Shown: positions 41,536 to 49,400, numbered from the stretch's first letter. The stretch: DNA of 64,000 nt from Streptomyces sp. HB132 (GCF_016909575.1 NZ_JAFBGA010000005.1:186001-250000), one strand, 5' to 3'. A program made the numbers and translations. Notes: generated by a model not told the origin, from the sequence alone.

Positions 41536-42501
41536 CTACAGTTCCCGCAGCGCCGGCAGGAGCGTGCTCTGCGCCCACTCGATGAAGGGCCGCTGCTGCG
41601 CCCCACCGATCTGGACCAGGGCGACCTCGGTGAAACCCGCTTCGCTGTAGGGGCGGACGGCCTCGACGAACGCTTCGACGTCCGAGCCGCACGGGATCGC
41701 TTGCGCGATGTCGTCCTTGCGGACGAACTGGGTCGCCTGGTCGAACGCCGGAGGGTTCGGCAGCTCCGAGTTGACCTTCCAGCCTCCGAGCGACCACCGG
41801 AACTGGTCGTGGGCGCGGGCGATCGCGGCGTCCCGGTCGGTGTCGTAGCAGACGGGCACCTGTCCGACACGGGGCTTCCCGGTCCCGCCGTGCCGGTCGA
41901 ACGCGCCGAGCAGCTCGCTCCTGGGTTCGGTCGCGATGACCAGGTCGGCCAGCCTGCCCGCGAGCGCGCAGGAGCGCTCCCCCGAGACCGCGATGCCGAT
42001 GGGGACCCGCTGTTCGGGCAGGCCCCACAGCTTGGCGTTCTCCACGTCGAAGTGGGTGCCGTGGTGGTTGACGTAACCCCCGTCGAGGAGCGCGCGGATG
42101 ACGTGCACGGCCTCCTCGAGCATCTCCAGGCGGACATGGGCAGCGGGCCACCCCGCGCCGACGACGTGTTCGCTGAGGTTCTCGCCGGATCCGAGGCCGA
42201 GCCGGAAGCGCCCCTCGGCGAGCAGTTGGAGCGTCGCGGCCTTCTGCGCGACCACGGCCGGGTGGTAGCGGGTGGTCGGGCAGGTCACGTACGTCATCAG
42301 CGGGATTCTCGAAGTGGCCTGCGCGGCGGCTCCCAGGACCGACCACGCGTACGGCGCGTGTCCCTGGGAAGCCAACCAGGGGAAGTAGTGGTCGGAGGTG
42401 ACGGAGAAGTCGAAGCCGGCCTCCTCCGCGGCGACCACATCCCCGACGAGCGCGCGGGGGCCGGCCTGCTCGGTCATCATCGTGTAGCCGATTTGCACCA
42501 T
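41536..42501 (-). CDS. F420-dependent LLM-class oxidoreductase
   Basis: A 321-residue luciferase-like protein of the TIGR03557/F420 glucose-6-phosphate-dehydrogenase-like group: SVTSDHYFPWL near the N-terminus, PLMTYVTCPTTRYHPAVVAQKAATL, LGLGSGENLSEHVVG and the IAVSGERSCALAGRLAD cofactor region. It probably uses deazaflavin F420 for hydride transfer; the substrate is unknown. The start at 42501 (MVQIGYTMM) fits the family best. It lacks a clear ribosome binding site. An in-frame ATG at 42537 is possible but adds unusual residues. It is divergent from the DUF6479 gene across an AT-rich region. Confidence 0.84.
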   Translation of the reverse strand: MVQIGYTMMTEQAGPRALVGDVVAAEEAGFDFSVTSDHYFPWLASQGHAPYAWSVLGAAAQATSRIPLMTYVTCPTTRYHPAVVAQKAATLQLLAEGRFRLGLGSGENLSEHVVGAGWPAAHVRLEMLEEAVHVIRALLDGGYVNHHGTHFDVENAKLWGLPEQRVPIGIAVSGERSCALAGRLADLVIATEPRSELLGAFDRHGGTGKPRVGQVPVCYDTDRDAAIARAHDQFRWSLGGWKVNSELPNPPAFDQATQFVRKDDIAQAIPCGSDVEAFVEAVRPYSEAGFTEVALVQIGGAQQRPFIEWAQSTLLPALREL

Positions 42502-42533
42502 ATGAAACACATTTACCGTGACATCGCCATAAA

Positions 42534-42547
42534 ACATGAATTCATGT
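42534..42547. promoter_or_regulatory. 14-bp perfect palindrome in a divergent promoter
   Basis: ACATGAATTCATGT is a perfect palindrome in the unusually AT-rich stretch between the LLM oxidoreductase and DUF6479 genes. It overlaps a consensus minus-strand -35 (TTGACA, complement of 42545-42550) that could serve the LLM gene. It is a likely operator for an unidentified regulator. Confidence 0.5.
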
Positions 42548-42555
42548 CAATGGCT

Positions 42556-42580
42556 GTCTGTGATCGATTCCCCGGGGTAT
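42556..42580 (+). promoter_or_regulatory. SigB-like promoter, nearly leaderless
   Basis: GTCT (42556-42559), a 15-bp spacer and GGGTAT (42575-42580) fit the streptomycete sigma-B pattern GNNT-N14-16-GGGTA(C/T). The chosen start codon is only 9 bp beyond the -10, so the transcript would carry almost no leader, in line with the absence of a ribosome binding site. Confidence 0.45.
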
Positions 42581-42589
42581 GCGCCATGC

Positions 42590-42925
42590 ATGGACGTAAC
42601 GAACGGAGCATGGGAATCGCTCGCCAGCACCGGCAGCACCGGCGGGCCGGGCGCGGTAGGCGTGATCATCGGCATCGTCGGCCTGTTCGTGGTGCTTCTG
42701 CTGATCGGGGGCTTCTGGTTCGGAATGAGGCGCCGCGACAAGGAATCGCGACCACCGCGCCCCGATGAGCAGCCGATCCGTCCGGATCACCGGACGGAGA
42801 TCCAGGAGAGCGGACGGCACAGCTCGGACCACTTCCCCGAGGACGGCCGGGCCCTCTCGCCGCACGAGCTCAGCGACCGCGGTAACGAGGTGATCCCGCC
42901 GGAGGACGAGCCCCGGCGTGACTGA
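42590..42925 (+). CDS. DUF6479 single-pass membrane protein
   Basis: A 111-residue protein with an N-terminal Gly/Ser-rich outside part, one transmembrane helix (GVIIGIVGLFVVLLLIGGFWFG) and a cytoplasmic tail. The tail begins MRRRDKESRPPRPDEQP and includes RALSPHELSDRGNE. This is the DUF6479 layout found widely in Streptomyces; its function is unknown. Topology by the positive-inside rule puts the charged tail in the cytoplasm. A SigB-like promoter directly precedes it, hinting at stress control, and a strong terminator follows. Confidence 0.75.
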   Translation: MDVTNGAWESLASTGSTGGPGAVGVIIGIVGLFVVLLLIGGFWFGMRRRDKESRPPRPDEQPIRPDHRTEIQESGRHSSDHFPEDGRALSPHELSDRGNEVIPPEDEPRRD

Positions 42926-42957
42926 CACGCCGTTCACCCGAGCCGTCAGCGGCGGGT

Positions 42958-42999
42958 ACACACGTCCGGGCCCTTCATGGAGCGGGCCCGGACGTGTGT
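42958..42999 (+). terminator. Terminator after the DUF6479 gene
   Basis: Perfect 16-bp arms (42958-42973 and 42984-42999) with a 10-base loop lie 32 bp after the stop codon, in the 192-bp gap before the VOC gene. Confidence 0.8.
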
Positions 43000-43117
43000 C
43001 ACGGGCGGGTCGCGATCGCGCCGGCCGCGTGTTGCGCGAGCCGCCGAGTCGCACGAGGCTGATCCTGGCCGCGCGGCACCGAAGAAGTCATGCCGCAAAA
43101 CCGATAGGGCAGTGGAC

Positions 43118-43945
43118 ATGACTCCTGGCGATCCGCGGACCGCGCCGGAACCGGCGGTGCTGAGCGGTGCGAGCGCTCCGTGCTGGGTTCACCTGGTGAC
43201 CCGCGATCTGGACGACGCACAGCGGTTCTACGGCACCGTTCTCGGCTGGACGTTCCGACGCGGACCACTGGGCAGGGACTACCTGATGGCGCGCTCCGGC
43301 GGTGTTCCCCTCGCGGGCATCGGCGCGGTCGCGTCCGCCTACCAGGTGGCCGTGGCCTGGATGCCGTACTTCGCGGTCCGGGACGCCGATGTGGTCGCCG
43401 CCCGCGTCCGCGAACGCAGCGGCACCGTGGCCGTGGGCCCGCTGACGGTCGGGCAGGGCCGTGCGGTCCTGGCCGCCGACCGGGACGGCGCGTCCTTCGG
43501 CGTCTGGGAGTGGACGGGGCGCGCGGCCACGCTCGCGCCCTCCGGGAACCGGGCGAACGCCTGGCTCCGGCTGCGCACCAGGGACGCCTTCGACGCCGCC
43601 ATCTTCTACGGCGAGATCCTCGGCTGGGAGAGCGGGGAGCCCGGCGGCTGCGAGGTGGCGTACGTGAAGGAAGAGGTGCTCGTGCGCTGCAACGGGCGCC
43701 CACTGGCCCGGATCAGCTCGGGTGCGGTGGAGGCCGCTCCCGACCCTCAGGTGCGCCCGCACTGGCAGGTGCAGTTCCCGGTGGCCGATGTCGGAGCGAC
43801 GGTCCTCGCCGCCGAGCGGAACGGAGGGACGCTCATGGAACGGCGTGACGTGCAGTACGGCAGCGAGGCGACGCTGCGGGATCCCGACGGCGGCCTCTTC
43901 ACCGTGACGGACGTACGCGGCCCGGCGGGCCAGGACGAGGTCTGA
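43118..43945 (+). CDS. Two-domain VOC (glyoxalase-like) protein
   Basis: A 275-residue protein with two vicinal-oxygen-chelate modules: CWVHLVTRDLDDAQRFYGTVLGW at the N-terminus and NAWLRLRTRDAFDAAIFYGEILGW in the second half, ending in a paired strand (ATLRDPDGGLFTV). It resembles the Streptomyces CFP-30-like hydroxylase group. Metal-ligand residues are not all obvious, so enzymatic activity is uncertain. The ATG at 43118 is favoured; the longer frame to 42977 runs through the upstream terminator. Its stop codon shares a 13-bp palindrome with the stop of the convergent gene. Confidence 0.82.
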   Translation: MTPGDPRTAPEPAVLSGASAPCWVHLVTRDLDDAQRFYGTVLGWTFRRGPLGRDYLMARSGGVPLAGIGAVASAYQVAVAWMPYFAVRDADVVAARVRERSGTVAVGPLTVGQGRAVLAADRDGASFGVWEWTGRAATLAPSGNRANAWLRLRTRDAFDAAIFYGEILGWESGEPGGCEVAYVKEEVLVRCNGRPLARISSGAVEAAPDPQVRPHWQVQFPVADVGATVLAAERNGGTLMERRDVQYGSEATLRDPDGGLFTVTDVRGPAGQDEV

Positions 43946-43950
43946 CGACG

Positions 43951-44532
43951 TCAGTGGCGCGGGCCGGTGTCCTCGGTGTCCTCCGAATCCCGACGGCCGG
44001 CCGGCCGTCGGCCGCCGTCCCTGGCGATGGCCCACAGCGGAAACACGAACCAGCAGACCAGGAACCACAGGGCCATCCCGCCCACCAGCCACAGGGCCGC
44101 CACGTTGTGCAGTGCCACCCGCAGGATGAGCAGCAGCGTGCTGCACATCGTGCAGAAGAGCAGGCCGAGGCCCAGTTTCGTCAGGCGTGAGGCCCAGGTG
44201 ACCGTCTGCGGTTTCATCCGGCGGCCGGTGAGCAGCCGGTGGTAGGACACGGGCCCTATCAGCGCGGCGGCCGTCGCCGACCCGAGCATGACGGTCACGA
44301 CGTAGATGTTCCGGTCAATCGTGGAGAGTTCGGCGAAGCGGGGCTGGAAGACCACCGCGAGAAGGAAGCCGAAGAGGATCTGCACGCCGGTCTGTGCGAC
44401 CCGGAGTTCCTGGAGCAGGTCGCTCCACTGCCGGTCCGCCCGCTCCTCCTCCGTCTCGCGCCGTCCGCTTCGCGGGTTCGTGCCCGGCTCGTCCTCACCG
44501 GTCCCACCACGGCCCGCCGGTATCTGTCCCAT
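43951..44532 (-). CDS. DUF6328 membrane protein
   Basis: A 193-residue integral membrane protein. A ~35-residue charged N-terminus leads to QELRVAQTGVQILFGFLLAVVFQPRF, the hallmark of the family. Further hydrophobic spans follow (VVTVMLGSATAAALIGP, LGLLFCTMCSTLLLIL, AALWLVGGMALWFLVCWFV). Four membrane segments are expected, with both ends in the cytoplasm. No function is known. GGAGGC lies close to the ATG, just inside a small leader hairpin. Confidence 0.8.
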   Translation of the reverse strand: MGQIPAGRGGTGEDEPGTNPRSGRRETEEERADRQWSDLLQELRVAQTGVQILFGFLLAVVFQPRFAELSTIDRNIYVVTVMLGSATAAALIGPVSYHRLLTGRRMKPQTVTWASRLTKLGLGLLFCTMCSTLLLILRVALHNVAALWLVGGMALWFLVCWFVFPLWAIARDGGRRPAGRRDSEDTEDTGPRH

Positions 44533-44838
44533 CGATGCCTCCCCACCTCTCAGAGGTGGTGCTGGTTCCCCGCCGAGCCGTCGTGATTCCTAAAAACTTC
44601 AGCGTCGGTACCGCTGCGGGACGGCACGCCCGCCGACGTTCTCCATGGTGGCAGCCGCCCGAGGAAACACCACACCGGTCGTACGGACGGACGGGGCCGG
44701 AAACCGGTACCGGCCGAGGGCCGAGCCTCGACGCAGCGTGACAACTCGCCTAGGATCGCCCTAGGGCATCGCGCGTCGGTCACCGGCCGGGTGAGGCGTG
44801 GAGGTAGCCCGTGAGATGCCTTCTGGAGGCATTCCACT
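44533..44838. other. Divergent intergenic region with a leader hairpin
   Basis: This 306-bp region separates the DUF6328 and VOC genes. It contains a perfect 8-bp hairpin with a 1-base loop (44543-44559, CCACCTCT and complement) directly upstream of the DUF6328 ribosome binding site. I see no gene and no convincing -35/-10 pair for the VOC gene. Confidence 0.45.
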
Positions 44839-45225
44839 GTGTCAGTCGAGTTGAACCACACCATCGTTCACAGCCGGGACAACCGCGAGTCCGCCGATTT
44901 CCTGGCGCGCATCCTGGGTCTCACCGTCGGGACCGAATGGGGTCCCTTCATCCCGCTCGTTCTCGCGAACGGGGTCACGCTGGACTTCGCGACCGTTCCC
45001 GTCGAATCGATCACCGTGCAGCACTACGCGTTCCTCGTCTCGGAGGCGGAGTTCGACACCGCCTTCGGGCACATCGAGGAGCAGGGGATCGCGTACTACG
45101 CCGATCCGCACCGGAAGCACCCCGGCGAGATCAACCACAACGACGGTGGGCGCGGGGTGTACTTCCCCGATCCCAGCGGTCACGGGATGGAACTCATCAC
45201 CCGTCCGTACGGCGGCTGGTCGTAG
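44839..45225 (+). CDS. Single-domain VOC family protein
   Basis: A 128-residue VOC protein starting at GTG with GGAGG nine bases upstream. It has LNHTIVHSRDNRESADFLARILGL with His7 as a candidate metal ligand, QHYAFLVSEAEFDTAF in the middle and GRGVYFPDPSGHGMELITRPYGG at the end. That ending, with its Glu, matches dioxygenase/glyoxalase-type metal sites. It likely dimerises to form two metal centres. Substrate unknown. Confidence 0.83.
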   Translation: MSVELNHTIVHSRDNRESADFLARILGLTVGTEWGPFIPLVLANGVTLDFATVPVESITVQHYAFLVSEAEFDTAFGHIEEQGIAYYADPHRKHPGEINHNDGGRGVYFPDPSGHGMELITRPYGGWS

Positions 45226-45240
45226 CTCCGGAATCCGGGT

Positions 45241-45275
45241 GGCCCGGCCGCCGCGATCAGCGATCCGGCCGGGCC
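45241..45275. terminator. Bidirectional hairpin between VOC and GNAT genes
   Basis: Perfect 10-bp arms (GGCCCGGCCG and complement) with a 15-base loop lie 15 bp after the VOC stop and 7 bp before the stop of the convergent GNAT gene. Confidence 0.6.
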
Positions 45276-45282
45276 GTCCGGC

Positions 45283-45765
45283 TCAGCGGCCGTCGTCGGT
45301 CATGAGTACCATCTCGGGCCGGTCCCACAGCACCGCGGGCGGACTCGCCGCGACGGTGCCGGTGCGCTCGGCTCCCACACCACGGTAGAAACCCTCGGCC
45401 GGCGGGTGCGCGACCACGCGTACGGCGGTCAGGCCTGCCCGGCGCGCCTCCTCGCGCAGGTGGCCGACGAGGAGCCGCCCGATCCCCCGCCCCTGGGCGT
45501 CGTCGGCGACGAACATCAGGTCGAGTTCCGGCGGGGCCAGGACCAGTGCGTAGAACCCCAGCACCCGGTCCTCTCCGTCCACGGCCACGTGGACGGCGTG
45601 GGCCTCGATGTAGTCCGGGCCGACCCTGTACCCCTCGACCATGTGCGCGTACGGGCCCTCGTAGGCGCGTGAGGCGGTGACCAGGCGGGTGAGCCGTTTG
45701 GCGTCGCGTGCGACGGCTCGCCTGATCCGGACCCCCGCGCGACGGTCCCTGCTGCGCGATCCCAT
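45283..45765 (-). CDS. GNAT-family N-acetyltransferase
   Basis: A protein of about 160 residues with the GNAT fold: VRIRRAVARDAKRLTRLV at the start, LDLMFVADDAQGRGIGRLLVGHL forming the acetyl-CoA pyrophosphate loop (Q/R-G-x-G-I/G), and HPPAEGFYRGVGAERTG near the end. Acceptor unknown. The start at ATG 45765 is tentative. An in-frame GTG at 45798 would add eleven residues; neither start has a strong ribosome binding site. Confidence 0.8.
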   Translation of the reverse strand: MGSRSRDRRAGVRIRRAVARDAKRLTRLVTASRAYEGPYAHMVEGYRVGPDYIEAHAVHVAVDGEDRVLGFYALVLAPPELDLMFVADDAQGRGIGRLLVGHLREEARRAGLTAVRVVAHPPAEGFYRGVGAERTGTVAASPPAVLWDRPEMVLMTDDGR

Positions 45766-45807
45766 AGGGCGAGTATCACGCACCGCCGGCGCGTACACGC
45801 ACGGTGC

Positions 45808-46212
45808 TCAGTGCACGGGCCGCTCGGCCCGCCACTCCTCCACGGTGGCTTCGACGTCGAACGGCGTGAGGTTCAGCGGAGGCCCCTGCGGGGGCCTGGC
45901 CAGTGCCTCGCGGATCCTCACGTTGACCTCGGCCAGAATGCGCCGGACCTCCGCTTCCGACCGCGCGCGAGACACTTCGTGCCGGGCGTCCTCGGCCGCC
46001 TTCCGCAAGGTCAGTGAGGGAGGCAGCGCCGACAGTCCTTCCCGCTCCATCTTCGCCTTGACCCACCACATCGCGTCGTAGGGCCGGTCGAGACCGGGAA
46101 TCGGCTTGCCGGCGCCCGGCAGGTCGGCGAAGGCGCCCCGCTCCTCGGCCTCGCGGATCTGCCGGTCCACCCATGTCTCGAAGCTGACCCCTGCGGGTTT
46201 GCGCTCGGTCAC
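45808..46212 (-). CDS. DUF1992 (DnaJ-homologue C28-like) protein
   Basis: A 134-residue protein matching DUF1992: SFETWVDRQIREAEERGAFADLPGAGKPIP at the N-terminus, then WWVKAKMEREGLSALPPSL and a helical C-terminus with LAEVNVRIREA. The domain occurs at the C-terminus of DNAJC28 in animals and as a stand-alone protein in bacteria; its role is unknown. It starts at GTG after GAGAGGGG. Confidence 0.85.
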   Translation of the reverse strand: MTERKPAGVSFETWVDRQIREAEERGAFADLPGAGKPIPGLDRPYDAMWWVKAKMEREGLSALPPSLTLRKAAEDARHEVSRARSEAEVRRILAEVNVRIREALARPPQGPPLNLTPFDVEATVEEWRAERPVH

Positions 46213-46441
46213 CGCGTGCCCCTCTCACGACTCGTGCCGGACGGCTTCGTGTCGGTCCGGAGGCGTCCGGTTCGGCGGCTCCCACGATACCGGGACGGTT
46301 CCCGGCATGAACGGCGTCCAGGGGGTAACACGGCTGATGCACGCAGCCGGGCCTGTACACCGAACCGGGCTCGAATCGGAAGGGGTTGACGAGAGTGGAA
46401 CAGCACGACGCACCGACCGCGAGCCGACGGGAGCGTCGGCC

Positions 46442-47017
46442 ATGACGACTGTGCTGATCATCGTCGCCGTGGTCCTGGTGGCAGCGCTCGTCTTCGCACT
46501 GCTGCGGAGCCGCAGGACGGGCGGGCACGGACTGCAGCGCCGCTTCGGACCCGAGTACGACCGGACGGTCGCCCGTCACGACGGCGACACCAAAGCGGCC
46601 GAGCACGAACTGTCCGAGCGTGTGAAGCAGCACGGCTCCCTCTCCGAGCGGCCCCTGCGGCCCGAGGCGCGCGAGGCGTACACCCGCCGCTGGGCCGAGG
46701 TGCAGGAGCGGTTCATCGACTCCCCCAGGGACGCCGTCGTCGAGGCCGACGCGCTTCTGGCGCAGCTGGCCCGCGACCGGGGCTTCCCCGACGGCGACAG
46801 CTTCCAGGAGCAGACGGACGCGCTCTCCGTCCACCACGCCGCACAGGTCGACGGCTACCGCAGGGTCCACACGGCCGTGCGCGGCCAGGGCGGCACGGAG
46901 GAGATGCGGAAGGCCCTGATCGAGTCCCGGGCGCTCTTCGACGTACTTCTCACAGACGCACCGGACAAGCCGGCCCGCACGGACCGGCACGAGGCGAAAG
47001 GCAGTGCAGCAGCATGA
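46442..47017 (+). CDS. Membrane-anchored helical protein, paralogue of the next gene
   Basis: A 191-residue protein with an N-terminal transmembrane helix (TTVLIIVAVVLVAALVFALL) and a charged, helical cytoplasmic part. Its segment RWAEVQERFIDSPRDAVVEADALL recurs in the next protein, as does the following Gln/Glu-rich helix with GTEEMRKALIESRALFDVLL. I do not recognise the family beyond its occurrence in actinomycetes. It is translationally coupled (ATGA) to the next gene. Confidence 0.72.
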   Translation: MTTVLIIVAVVLVAALVFALLRSRRTGGHGLQRRFGPEYDRTVARHDGDTKAAEHELSERVKQHGSLSERPLRPEAREAYTRRWAEVQERFIDSPRDAVVEADALLAQLARDRGFPDGDSFQEQTDALSVHHAAQVDGYRRVHTAVRGQGGTEEMRKALIESRALFDVLLTDAPDKPARTDRHEAKGSAAA

Positions 47018-47553
47018 ACGACCGCACCGAGCGCATGACAGAGCCCGTCTTCACCACGGAGCCCCGGACCACCGGCACCCCGGTGTCGGTGCCTGAGAGT
47101 GCGCCCCGGAACGCGCCGGACAGGCCCCTGGACACGGCGGCCCTGAAAACGCATGGAGACAGCAAGGGCCTCGAGCCGAAGCTCACAGGCCGTGGCGATC
47201 TCGGCGCTCCACCCGTCCCGCACGAAACCCCCGACGCCTCGCACGGCGAGCGGACCGGCCACCACGAGGCCGACGGCGCCGGGCGGCCTCTGGTCCCCCA
47301 GGGCGCCCGGGACCAGTTGGCGCGGCGCATGCAGCAGGCGGTCACCGACTTCGTCGAGAGTCCCCGCCGTGCGGTCGAGGAGGCCGACAGCACGTTCGAC
47401 GAGATCGTCTCGGGGCTCACCGAGGCGCTCACGGAACGCAGGCGGGTCCTGCGCGCCGGATGGCAGGGACAGGACACCGAGGCGCAGACCGAGGAGTTGC
47501 GTGTGGCGCTTCAGCGCTACCGCGACATCAGCGAACAGCTGCTGAGGATCTGA
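47014..47553 (+). CDS. Soluble helical protein, paralogue of the preceding gene
   Basis: A 179-residue protein without a membrane helix. The N-terminal ~90 residues are polar, Pro/Thr/Gly-rich and probably disordered. The C-terminal ~80 residues (RRMQQAVTDFVESPRRAVEEADSTF, then TEELRVALQRYRDISEQLL) align with the helical domain of the preceding membrane protein. The pair may form a membrane-tethered complex. The start overlaps the previous stop by four bases; a strong terminator follows. Confidence 0.72.
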   Translation: MNDRTERMTEPVFTTEPRTTGTPVSVPESAPRNAPDRPLDTAALKTHGDSKGLEPKLTGRGDLGAPPVPHETPDASHGERTGHHEADGAGRPLVPQGARDQLARRMQQAVTDFVESPRRAVEEADSTFDEIVSGLTEALTERRRVLRAGWQGQDTEAQTEELRVALQRYRDISEQLLRI

Positions 47554-47572
47554 GCGGGACCGCCGCAGCTCA

Positions 47573-47613
47573 CCGGCCCGGGGCCGCGTCACTCCGACGC
47601 GGTCCCGGGCCGG
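47573..47613. terminator. Strong bidirectional hairpin
   Basis: Two 18-base arms (47573-47590 and 47596-47613) pair with one G-T wobble around the loop ACTCC, between the paralogue pair and the convergent phosphatase gene. Confidence 0.8.
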
Positions 47614-47633
47614 CCCGCGTGCCGACCTCTCCG

Positions 47634-48428
47634 TCAGACGGCGACGGACAGGTCGGCACGGAGCCGGTCGGCCACCGCCGGAGGGAGGCGCAGCGCCTTG
47701 CTCAGATAGCCGTCGAGCCCACCCCAGCGCTCGTCCATCGCGTCCAGGGCCGCCTCGAGGTAGCGGGGCCGGGCCTCGACGACCGCGTAGGCGATGTCCG
47801 GGTCACCGCCGTCGTCGAGGAAGCGCCGTACGGCGGGCCCGAAGGCGGCGCGCACGGCCCGGTTGACCGCGAGGAACTCCGCGCGTACCACCTCACGTGA
47901 CGCGCCCGCCATCATCAGCAGCAGCGTGGTGGCCCAGCCGGTCCTGTCCTTGCCCGTGGCGCAGTGGAAGAGCAGCGGTCTCGCCCGGGGATCGGCGACG
48001 GTGTCCAGGAAGGCACGGTAGGCGGCCGCCGCCCCCGGCGAGAGGACCATCCTCCGGTACGTCTGCGCGAACAGGTCCTCGGCCCGTCCGCCGCCGAGCA
48101 CGCGCGCTGCTCCGTCCGGGTCGTCGAGCAGCGCCTTGAGCCGCGCGGGTGTGACGCCGGGGTCGTCGCCGAGGACGTCGGCCACGAAGAGCCGCGCGCC
48201 CGCCGGAAGCCGGTCCGGCGCCCATCGGCGCTCGTCGGCGGTGCGCAGGTCGACGACGGTGCGCAGGCCGAGTGCGGCCACCGCCATGTCGTGCTCCTCG
48301 AAATCGCTCAGCTGACCCGATCGCAGAAGGATGCCCTGCCGCAGCCGCCTGTGACGGCCGAGGGCGATACCGCCAAGATCGCGCAGGTTGACGACGGTTG
48401 ACGCGGGGACGGCCCGGGCGGTCTGCAC
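47634..48428 (-). CDS. Tyrosine/serine-type protein phosphatase (CX5R)
   Basis: A 264-residue phosphatase of the PTP/SIWRD family (MptpB/LipA-like). It contains NLRDLGGIAL near residue 14, LRTVVDLRTADER with the general-acid region, and the P-loop HCATGKDRTGW with Cys156 and Arg162. There is no signal peptide, unlike secreted mycobacterial PtpB. It probably removes phosphate from phosphotyrosine, phosphoserine or phosphoinositide in the cytoplasm. It starts at GTG after AAAGAGG. Its promoter carries a perfect palindrome, suggesting dedicated repression. Confidence 0.86.
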   Translation of the reverse strand: MQTARAVPASTVVNLRDLGGIALGRHRRLRQGILLRSGQLSDFEEHDMAVAALGLRTVVDLRTADERRWAPDRLPAGARLFVADVLGDDPGVTPARLKALLDDPDGAARVLGGGRAEDLFAQTYRRMVLSPGAAAAYRAFLDTVADPRARPLLFHCATGKDRTGWATTLLLMMAGASREVVRAEFLAVNRAVRAAFGPAVRRFLDDGGDPDIAYAVVEARPRYLEAALDAMDERWGGLDGYLSKALRLPPAVADRLRADLSVAV

Positions 48429-48468
48429 GATGAACTGCCTCTTTCCCGACAGACTGCAGGTCGGAATC

Positions 48469-48484
48469 TACGTCGCACGACGTA
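48469..48484. promoter_or_regulatory. Perfect 16-bp inverted repeat in the phosphatase promoter
   Basis: TACGTCG and CGACGTA flank a 2-bp centre. On the minus strand the repeat partly overlaps TAGATT (complement of 48465-48470), a good -10 hexamer placed about 37 bp from the start codon. A dimeric regulator bound here would occlude RNA polymerase. Confidence 0.55.
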
Positions 48485-48534
48485 CCAATATCGACAAAGG
48501 GAACGTGAGGTGCCGGGGCACCGGCCCACGGGGG

Positions 48535-49029
48535 TCAGTCGGCGAGGATCCGCGTCTTCTGCTCCGCGAACTCGGTGTCGGTGAGGACCTCGCGCTGCCT
48601 CAGGTCGGCGAGCCGCTCCAGCAGCGTGATGACGTCGTCCCCGCCGTCGGCCGGCACCCGCTCGTGCGCCAGGATCCGCCCGCCGGCCCCCTGCACCGCC
48701 CGGGTGAGAGGTACGGACCACAGGTCCTCCCACACGATCAGCGCGGCGGAGTTCTCCTCCGGAAGACGGTCGAGCGCATCGAGGTCCGTGATCCGCGGCA
48801 TCCCCGCCGGGGGGTCGTCCGGCGGGTCGAACCGCACCAGCCCCTGCGGATCCATCTCCCGCAGACCGACAGCTTCCGGCGCGCCGCCCGCCGTCCTGCG
48901 GGCGAAGGCCAGATCGAGGATGCGTACCGTCTCGGACGCGACGGCCTCGGCCAGTACGGGCGCGATGACGTCGGCGAAACGGCCGCCGGGAAAGGTGACG
49001 ACGAGGTACTCCACGGGTCCCACGGCCAC
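48535..49029 (-). CDS. DUF6325 protein with C-terminal SHOCT domain
   Basis: A 164-residue cytosolic protein. The first ~125 residues (GPVEYLVVTFPGGRFADVIAPVLAEAV, VRILDLAFARR, SAALIVWEDLWSVPL) match DUF6325. The last ~30 residues (LLERLADLRQREVLTDTEFAEQKTRIL) are a SHOCT helix pair, an oligomerisation module. The start is GTG with GGGGAAGG upstream. Function unknown; these small proteins often occur with envelope or stress genes in streptomycetes. Confidence 0.8.
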   Translation of the reverse strand: MAVGPVEYLVVTFPGGRFADVIAPVLAEAVASETVRILDLAFARRTAGGAPEAVGLREMDPQGLVRFDPPDDPPAGMPRITDLDALDRLPEENSAALIVWEDLWSVPLTRAVQGAGGRILAHERVPADGGDDVITLLERLADLRQREVLTDTEFAEQKTRILAD

Positions 49030-49400
49030 GATGCGTCCTTCCCCTGAGGTTCTGGATCAGCAGCAGCTTAACTTCGGACGATCAGTGACGCACTGTGAAA
49101 AACCACGACAGAAGGGGTGCGGTGCCGGGGCGTATGCCCTCCCGGGCCCGGAGCGGGCTCACCCGGCGGGCCGGACCCCTGCGCGGGAAGGTCGGCGACC
49201 GGTCAGGAATGGAGAAGCGAAAGCTTCCCGTCGCCCGTAGCGTCGTTCGTACAGAGATCAACGACGTCGGTTCGGCGCAGGATGATTGCGCCCCGGCCGA
49301 CACCGCTGGTCTGCTGGACGACGATCGTCTCCGCGAGCGCGCGGGCGACGCCGACGGCGACCGCGCAGCGGCCCCGTGAACGGATGGAGAGACGACGAGC
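49030..49400. other. Divergent intergenic region, no supported gene
   Basis: This 371-bp region between the DUF6325 and UvrA-like genes holds short plus-strand frames with poor codon bias, which I read as noise. A 5-bp hairpin (49214-49227) and a lone TAGCGT hexamer (49239-49244) are the only promoter-like hints. Confidence 0.35.

Noticed and set aside
42918..43121. A 67-codon frame overlapping the end of the DUF6479 gene
   Set aside because: It runs through the strong terminator hairpin at 42958-42999 and its sequence is low-complexity Arg/Gly/Pro.
46305..46328. GCAT-N14-GGGTAA as a SigB-like promoter for the paralogous pair
   Set aside because: The last -10 base does not fit the consensus and the site is over 110 bp from the start codon; too weak to annotate.
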